NCBI GenBank assembly: GCA_020809705.1
Contig: CP085826.1
Location: 682,001-746,000 of the forward strand
DNA from: Calonectria ilicicola
Lineage: Eukaryota > Ascomycota > Sordariomycetes > Hypocreales > Nectriaceae
Direction of reading: 5' to 3'
DNA length: 64,000 bases
In this document: piece by piece, positions 58,335 to 64,000 of the stretch
Numbering within the stretch: the first letter of the stretch is position 1
Layout: each line of letters opens with the position of its first letter
The notes under the pieces: model-generated
The model's input: the letters and a program-made list of their open reading frames with translations, nothing else
What the model was told of the DNA's origin: nothing
The model's database searches: none
Position numbers and translations under genes: made by a program

Positions 58335-59585
58335 ATGGCCGAAACAGAGCTGCAATATTTCGACAGTAACGTCTATAATCAATTAGGACAGCTCCTTTGG
58401 GGTTGGGAATTTTGTTCAGGTTGCCAAACTGGTGCTACATGCATCAAGGATTTCTGTTCAACACGTTTCTTTGGGCGACGAGAACGATATTTTCACTTTT
58501 ATCGCGCAGCCTTATCAACGTATTCGGAGACATTAACGACAGGAACTACACGGATCCTCAAAACTCATGGTGATCTATGGAGGGTCATTCGGAAACTTCG
58601 GGATAACCCCAATATTACTCATTCTGAGTTCACTTTGCTTCTAACGCCAAAACCAAGCGCCCAGCTTTCGTTATCCAAGGAGGCAGAACTAAGAAGGGTT
58701 ATTACACTCTCCGTACAAATCATGAGTATGGTTGATTGCTCAGCTTTACACCATGGATCTGATAGATTGGAGAAAGGAAGTGCCCGGATTCATCGGAAAG
58801 ATAGCATCCCCTTCAGCAAATATCTCGAGGATTTATTTCCCACAAAGAACTACTTTATATTCAGCTACCCAGAAAACGACTCGATTGGCGAGGCAAGGTC
58901 AAGCTTGAGAGCAACCAAATTAAAAAAACACCTTGGACTCACCTTTCGGCCCACGCATGATATCGGAAGCCATCTACGTCTCCATAGAAAGGAACGGGTA
59001 TTAGAGATCTATCATCATGCCTCTTTCGTGAAAGAGCAGCTTCGCTTGAGTCATGGACCTGGAGACTGGTCGACTCCGGAAATTTCCATTAGACAGTAAG
59101 TTGTGTGGATTCCGCCACACACTAAATCCAAAGTATTCCATGCTGACACGAAGAAATTTGACAGTGGCGCACTCCCCCGGCAGCTTGTTCTTGAAGTTTT
59201 CGACTCTCTGCAAACCATCCTTTTCCCAATTTCAGATCAAAAGTCGAAACGACTTCTTCAATCACTGGTGGAAACGAGTGGATTCGATTCTGAACTCTTA
59301 CGATACGAGTTTAGCTCCATCTGTCGAGTGGATGAAGACAATGTGGCATATGTCTATTTGGCCGAGCGTTTATCGGACTTATATAGTGAACTTCAGGATC
59401 CTCACCCGCAAGGATGGCTTGAGCGAAGGTTAGAGCGAAAGAGTGGCGCGAGGTACATAATGTTGGCCACATTAGTCGGTGTGGCTTTTGCTGTGTTGCT
59501 TGGCATCCTCTCACTGGCAGTAAGCTCATATCAAACTTGGATTGCATACCAGGCTTGGAAATATCCTGTATCTCCTAATAAATAA
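58335..59585 (+). CDS. Fungal membrane protein of unknown function, C-terminal transmembrane anchor
   Basis: Exons 58335-59095 and 59165-59585 (69-nt intron, GTAAGT ... TTGACAG, splitting a codon) give 393 residues. The protein starts as a soluble region with a Cys-containing segment (CSGCQTGATCIKDFCS) and continues to LPRQLVLEVFDSLQTILFP and SSICRVDEDNVAYVYLAERLSDLYSEL (given here as its conserved landmark). The C-terminus reads GWLERRLERKSGARYIML and one strong membrane span (LVGVAFAVLLGILSLAV). I recognise this overall outline from many ascomycete hypothetical proteins, often in variable regions, but no function is known to me. It is paired with the protease-like gene. Confidence 0.8.
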
Positions 59586-61109
59586 CAACAATTGTTTCAA
59601 GAAGTACAGATAGACTTCTATTCATGGTCCTACCGAGGTGAGATTTCATTATAACTTTGGGGCATCTCATGTTCTTTGTCACGGCTCAAATCAGTATTGT
59701 CTCAGATCCAGATCCCACACAATATAGGAAAATCCTATTTTTGAGATTAGCATGGTATCAATGGCTTTATTTCCACGTATTTAGCAGCAAAGATGATCGG
59801 GTATCGTTTTAAATAGTAACCTTCAATGGGATAAGATGGGCGGGCAAGGCATCCCTTATCAGCGTTCAATTAGTTTACACATTAAGACTCGCGCCATCTT
59901 ATTTCTTCTCACGGACAAGAAAACGGCCCGCCCAAACAGCCACCATCCATTTTAGTCTCGATATCATTAAATTCTGTGCCCCTGTAATAAGCTTTTCTTG
60001 CTCCCGAGAGCAGTAGGATTCGGCAATTGTGGGGTGTAAATTTGGAGCAGACACCAGCAATTTCTTTTGTGCCTCTTTTTGTAACGGCACAGGGTGGTTC
60101 TGATACCCATGTCCATGTAGATGTACAAAAACCACCCTTTCTCGGCCTAGATCAAAGCCTTCAAGCAAGGCTGATGAAAGGGCCTGTGATGGACTGGGGC
60201 GTGCCGTGCTTCCGAGCAACAAATACGAAAATTCCGCCCCGATGGCGAAAATGCCAATAGGATACGCCGTAAAGTGGAGTCAGATCGGTCATAGCACTGC
60301 GATGTCCTGACATAGCCCGGTCCATTTCGCCCCATCGCTTAAAGTGAGCTAGCAAGTCATTCTCAAATTTGACTCAAGCTGGACGATGCCATGGGTGTCT
60401 CTGCCAACATTTCATGATGAGAACAATAATTTATTGTCAAACTTAGGCCCAACATCGTACGTACTTCTTTCATCGTGGCCATGGTACTGGCAGGGAAGGC
60501 GAGTCTTCTTGAGGGCGCCCAGACGTCATTTGGGTCCCTACGCCTTATTGACGCGTAATCAAACTGGGCCACCATCATCCCTGCCACATCACCCAGAGCT
60601 GACCGAAAATCTCTATTTTCGCATTGAATACTCTGATCCACGAATGGGCAGTCGACCACAAATGACACGTCGGAGATAAGAAATGCCAAGTATTCACACG
60701 GCGGATCCTTCATTGACAGACCAGGGGGGGAAACGGGCATTTGGTCCCCGTTGGTATTGACGATGAATAAAAAATAACCAATGCACAAGTCATCGAATTC
60801 CGCGTTTTTGTCCGATTGGAACCCACCTTCCAGAGGCCTTCCGAAGACTTAAAGCAGCGTCACAAATGGGGCTCACAATGAGGTAGGCAATGTGTTAGAC
60901 CAGCGTCGGATGTAATATATTTTCTATTGCCATCTCTCCACATTCTTCTCGATAACTCCATAAAACAAAACGCTATGCGTAAAACCAATAGTGCCCATAG
61001 CATAACCTCTATTCACCGAAGCCAGTGACATTCCCAGTCACCAGTGATTGTAATCAAGTCATTATTAATCGGGCTTATTCAGGCTCGGTCTGGTGTGGCA
61101 ACAGACGCC
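59586..61109. other. Intergenic region with unsupported open frames
   Basis: 1.5 kb. Overlapping minus-strand frames at 59899-60222, 60161-60355 and 60363-60788 lack ATG starts or family similarity; I could not join them into one credible model. They may be remnants of a decayed gene. Confidence 0.45.
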
Positions 61110-61385
61110 TTAAGGTCCGAAGGGAGGGGGGCCGCCAGGGCCATCACAGCAGCAGCAACAGCAGCAGCAGCAGTCTTCAGGGCCAGGCATGCAACCACCG
61201 CGCATGCTCATGACTTCCCCCTGTGTGTCCATCTGAGGCTCGGCAGACTAGAAAATAAAGGTTAGCCAGAAGGAAAACTTGGAATCGGGCAACCAAGGCA
61301 CACGTACAGGCTGCTGGTTCACGACTGGGCTGGTAGTGCTAGCCTCCATAGGCTGCTGCTGTTGGGGAGGGGCGACTTCAGGCAT
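61110..61385 (-). CDS. Small Gln/Pro/Gly-rich protein with nine consecutive cysteines
   Basis: Exons 61385-61308 and 61247-61110 give 71 residues. The 60-nt intron has GTACGT donor, CTAAC branch and TTTTCTAG acceptor, phase 0. The N-terminal half is Pro/Gln-rich (APPQQQQPMEAS), the middle has a RGGC element, and residues near 56-64 are nine Cys in a row, encoded by seven TGC and two TGT codons at 61172-61146, followed by DGPGGPPPFGP. The layout recalls small eukaryotic Cys-rich tail proteins (CYSTM-like) that attach to membranes or bind metals, but this is analogy. The use of both Cys codons argues for selection on the protein and not just a triplet expansion. Confidence 0.78.
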
Positions 61386-62836
61386 ATTGAAGAAGTGTTT
61401 GTGAAGACAAGGTGGAAAAGATTTTGCGAGAACAGGACGAGTAGGCTGTGTGTTATGAATGTATGGCTTGTGAGGGAATCGGATTCTAGAGCGACATCAA
61501 CGGCGTCTTTATACTCTGTTCCGACTGTGGCTTTTACAAGCTCACGTCGAGGTTGACGTAAGTACAATCCAGCCATCTCAGTGGAGCTGGTGGACACATG
61601 GGCCCCAGGGATTGTACACGTCTAAGCGTAAATACGAAATTACGTCGTATCCGACGCAAGGACCAGGTCAAGGAAGCCGGCAACAACGAGCCTAAAAGAC
61701 GGCTCAAACCGGTGCCGGATCATGTTGCAATACCTTGAGGCTGGCTGTGCGCTATGATGTCGCCGTTGACTGCGGCGCGGTTAATGCCAATTTGCTGATC
61801 ATGGGACGACCATGTCCCCGAAGATCAGGCAGACTGCGGCCCATCCAAGCGATGGTCATCCCCTGTGGAGCGGCATAGCCTAGTTGATTCACGAATCACT
61901 CAAAAGTGGGTTTTACGCGGGTTTGCACATGACAAATCCCTCTCTTGAAGCTATTACCTTTACGCACCAGCTCGTTGATCTGGAGCGTTTGTTGGTCATG
62001 ACCATTTCCCGGTGATCCCGGCACACTGGGAAATTACTTCATGACTATGGCTATAGGGATCAAGGAGTCGGATCGAATCACCAAAGGTACTTTGCATTCC
62101 CAATGGAAAGAGTCTACAAGGATGATAGTCGTTGAGCAGTTTTCCCACAGCATAAGATCCACACCCCTGCAGAGGAGCTCCATGGTCAAAACTAAGCAAG
62201 TGTTCTTTTCCGCTACGGAATTTCAAGTATTCAAGAAAAGTCCTTCCAACCCACTATACAGACCAATACACGGAAGAAATAGACTTCTAGAAAGTATTAC
62301 TTCAATCTTCACAATGCATCAATATGCTAACTAGAAATTGACGTATTGGGCGAAGATGCTAATTTTATGATAACCCAGCCTTCATTTGGCGGGCCCATAG
62401 ACAGAGAGCACATTTAATGGCTATGCTATACCATTATGTCAATGGGACAAAAGATAGGTCATCAATTGCTGCGGCGCCCACTGTTTGTCCGTTTGGCGAA
62501 CGTGAAGTAAGACGCGGCAGTGCCGTCAAGCGCGCTTGCGTAAGCGCCGGTCATTTTACCAGTTCACTTCAGAGAGGGGCGGTCAGAATTTACCGATCAA
62601 CAAGACTCAGTTTAGAAATTGCAGCTTGTGGCTTCAGGCATCACACAGCCAATCAATATAGGAATCATCAAAGCATCACAGAATTTGTGGCTTTAGACAG
62701 TCTTTCATTTTGCTTGAGCTTGGATGAGGGCAGGGAATAATAGGGCATGACCGCGTATAGCTCACAGCTACTAAGAAGCATATCTGCAACGTTCAATGAA
62801 CCGAACTGTAACAAATACACGCCCGGCTATTTAAGA
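61386..62836. other. Intergenic region
   Basis: 1.45 kb, no supported gene. Open frames at 62041-62334, 62417-62740 and 62747-62971 match nothing known. The left part is the promoter of the Cys-rich gene. Confidence 0.5.
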
Positions 62837-64000
62837 TTACCATTCCAGCCAGATACCCATATCACCAGCAATACTATCAGCCAATTCCCTAGCTTCGTCA
62901 ATGTCAGAAGTTCGAATAGAAAAAGCGTATTCAGACCCTTTCAAATAATCGAATTGCTTTTCAATTCGTAGTCGCTGTAAAACGTCAGTTGCTTCCATCA
63001 CTAGGACCATATCGTGGTAAGCTTACAATGGTGAAAAACAATCTAGCACGTCGAGCATTATGAGTAATGGAATACCAGCCCTGTATTCGACGATCGATCC
63101 GATCCAAATTAAATCCCAGACGTCTAATTTTAGTAGCCATCTCTTCGTGTTTCTCGGGGGTCATGTAGATTTCCGAAAGTAGCTCCATTTCTGACCGGAC
63201 TTTTTCCTCTTCCAAGATGGTTTCGAGGCTAATTATGTCCCTCGACATATTGGTCTGACCCTCGTTATCAGCTCGATTCTCGCCGTGAGTCTGTATGATC
63301 TGAGGTTGGTGGGCTTTATTGGGCTGTGAGAGTTGCGGCTGCTGCTGCTGGTGAAATTGCATGGTAGGTTGCGGAGCAGGCACTTGATTCTGTCCCGTTT
63401 GAGGGACTTGTTGAGAAGCCTGGCGTTCCAGTTCCTGTTGGAGCCATGTTTGCTTCTTAATCTGGACCGCCATCATGCGAAGTTGTTCGTCAGGAACATT
63501 GGCCAATTCCGGTCTCTGGCTTCTAATGTACATGAGATCCTGGGCACTGACTTGAACCAATTGCGAAGTAATATCCGCAAGCTGCTCAGCCATAGCCTGT
63601 TGAGTATTGAGTCCTTCAGTGTCAGTATGCTTCATCGCATCATTCGTATCAGGACCAGGGCCATTCTGTGTCTGCTGCAGTGCTACTGTGCTCATCTTTC
63701 CACTTGTATCCACTTGCATCTGAGGTGGTTGAGATGCGTAACTGGTCGGCATATGGATATTTTCCCGGATATGTGAAGAAATCCTCGAGGCGCTTTCAGC
63801 TGATCTGAGTGTGTTCTGTCCCTTTTTTCGAATAACCGTGCGACCCATACCATGGGCTTCCTGGCGGTGACAAGTCTGCCGATGCCGTTCCAAAGCTTGC
63901 GTAGATTGAAAACGCGGATATTGGCAACCTTGTACAGGGCATATTATTCCTATATGGCCAGCTTCATGCTCCAATAGGAGCGCGTTGGTTTGGAATCCAC
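62837..64000 (-). CDS. C2H2 zinc-finger protein with Gln-rich region; 5' end outside window
   Basis: The frame is open to base 64000, and no in-frame ATG occurs before the first finger element, so the start lies beyond the window. The visible part begins with TNALLLEHEAGH, the second half of a C2H2 finger, followed by CPVQGCQYPRF and ALERHRQTCH, a full finger. A long Gln-rich region follows (HQQQQPQLSQPN), then an acidic helical segment (EEEKVRSEMELLSEIY). The simple frame stops at 62985, but a GTAAGC donor at 63026 and TTTTACAG acceptor (52-nt intron) lead to a last exon 62974-62837 that reads EKQFDYLKGSEYAFSIRTS and ends GDMGIWLEW. Phase closes and the sequence is more protein-like than the unspliced tail. 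Likely nuclear; targets unknown. Confidence 0.75.

Noticed and set aside
59899..60788. Three minus-strand frames that might form a gene
   Set aside because: They start at non-ATG codons, show no family motif, and no set of introns gave a coherent protein.

Overview
The window is nuclear DNA of a filamentous ascomycete. Genes carry short introns (about 40-100 nt) with GT..AG ends and CTAAC/CTGAC-like branch sites, and the families are typical of Pezizomycotina: six Zn2Cys6 regulators, MFS carriers, a HET-domain protein, a PNP-NACHT (NLR-like) protein, a CyanoVirin-N homolog lectin, a GH11 xylanase and a PhiA-like wall protein. A Sordariomycete, perhaps Hypocreales, fits, but this is inferred from family content only. 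I rebuilt exon structures by hand from splice signals, reading phase and family similarity; the phases of every multi-exon model given here close exactly.

Layout. 1-1351: 5' part of an NLR-like gene running off the left edge. 2.4-13.5 kb: a metabolic block with an MDR reductase, a Zn2Cys6 regulator divergent from an SDR, a prephenate dehydrogenase-like gene broken by one in-frame stop, a divergent chorismate-binding enzyme, and an amino-acid permease transcribed away from that enzyme. 15-25 kb: GH11 xylanase, CVNH lectin, an aldo-keto reductase with a fungal N-terminal extension divergent from a Zn2Cys6 regulator, and a PhiA-like wall protein. 25.5-50.4 kb: HET protein, Zn2Cys6 regulator, DHA1-type MFS, amidase, Zn2Cys6 regulator, sugar-porter MFS, a Zn2Cys6 regulator divergent from a DHA2 MFS, and a second DHA2 MFS with a long hydrophilic N-terminus. 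51.5-64 kb: small proteins of unknown function, a putative GPI-anchored protein, a trypsin-like protease-fold protein divergent from a membrane protein often seen in fungal genomes, a small protein with nine consecutive cysteines, and a C2H2 protein running off the right edge.

The genes look like an accessory region: several regulator/transporter/enzyme pairs, self/non-self recognition families (PNP-NACHT, HET, the protease/membrane pair), few housekeeping genes, and long AT-rich gaps. The most interesting groupings are the chorismate block (7.1-13.5 kb), whose promoters share a GGAA-N4-TTCC inverted motif, and the divergent protease/membrane-protein pair (56.0-59.6 kb). No PKS, NRPS or terpene synthase core is visible. 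No rRNA, tRNA, CRISPR or intact transposon was found.
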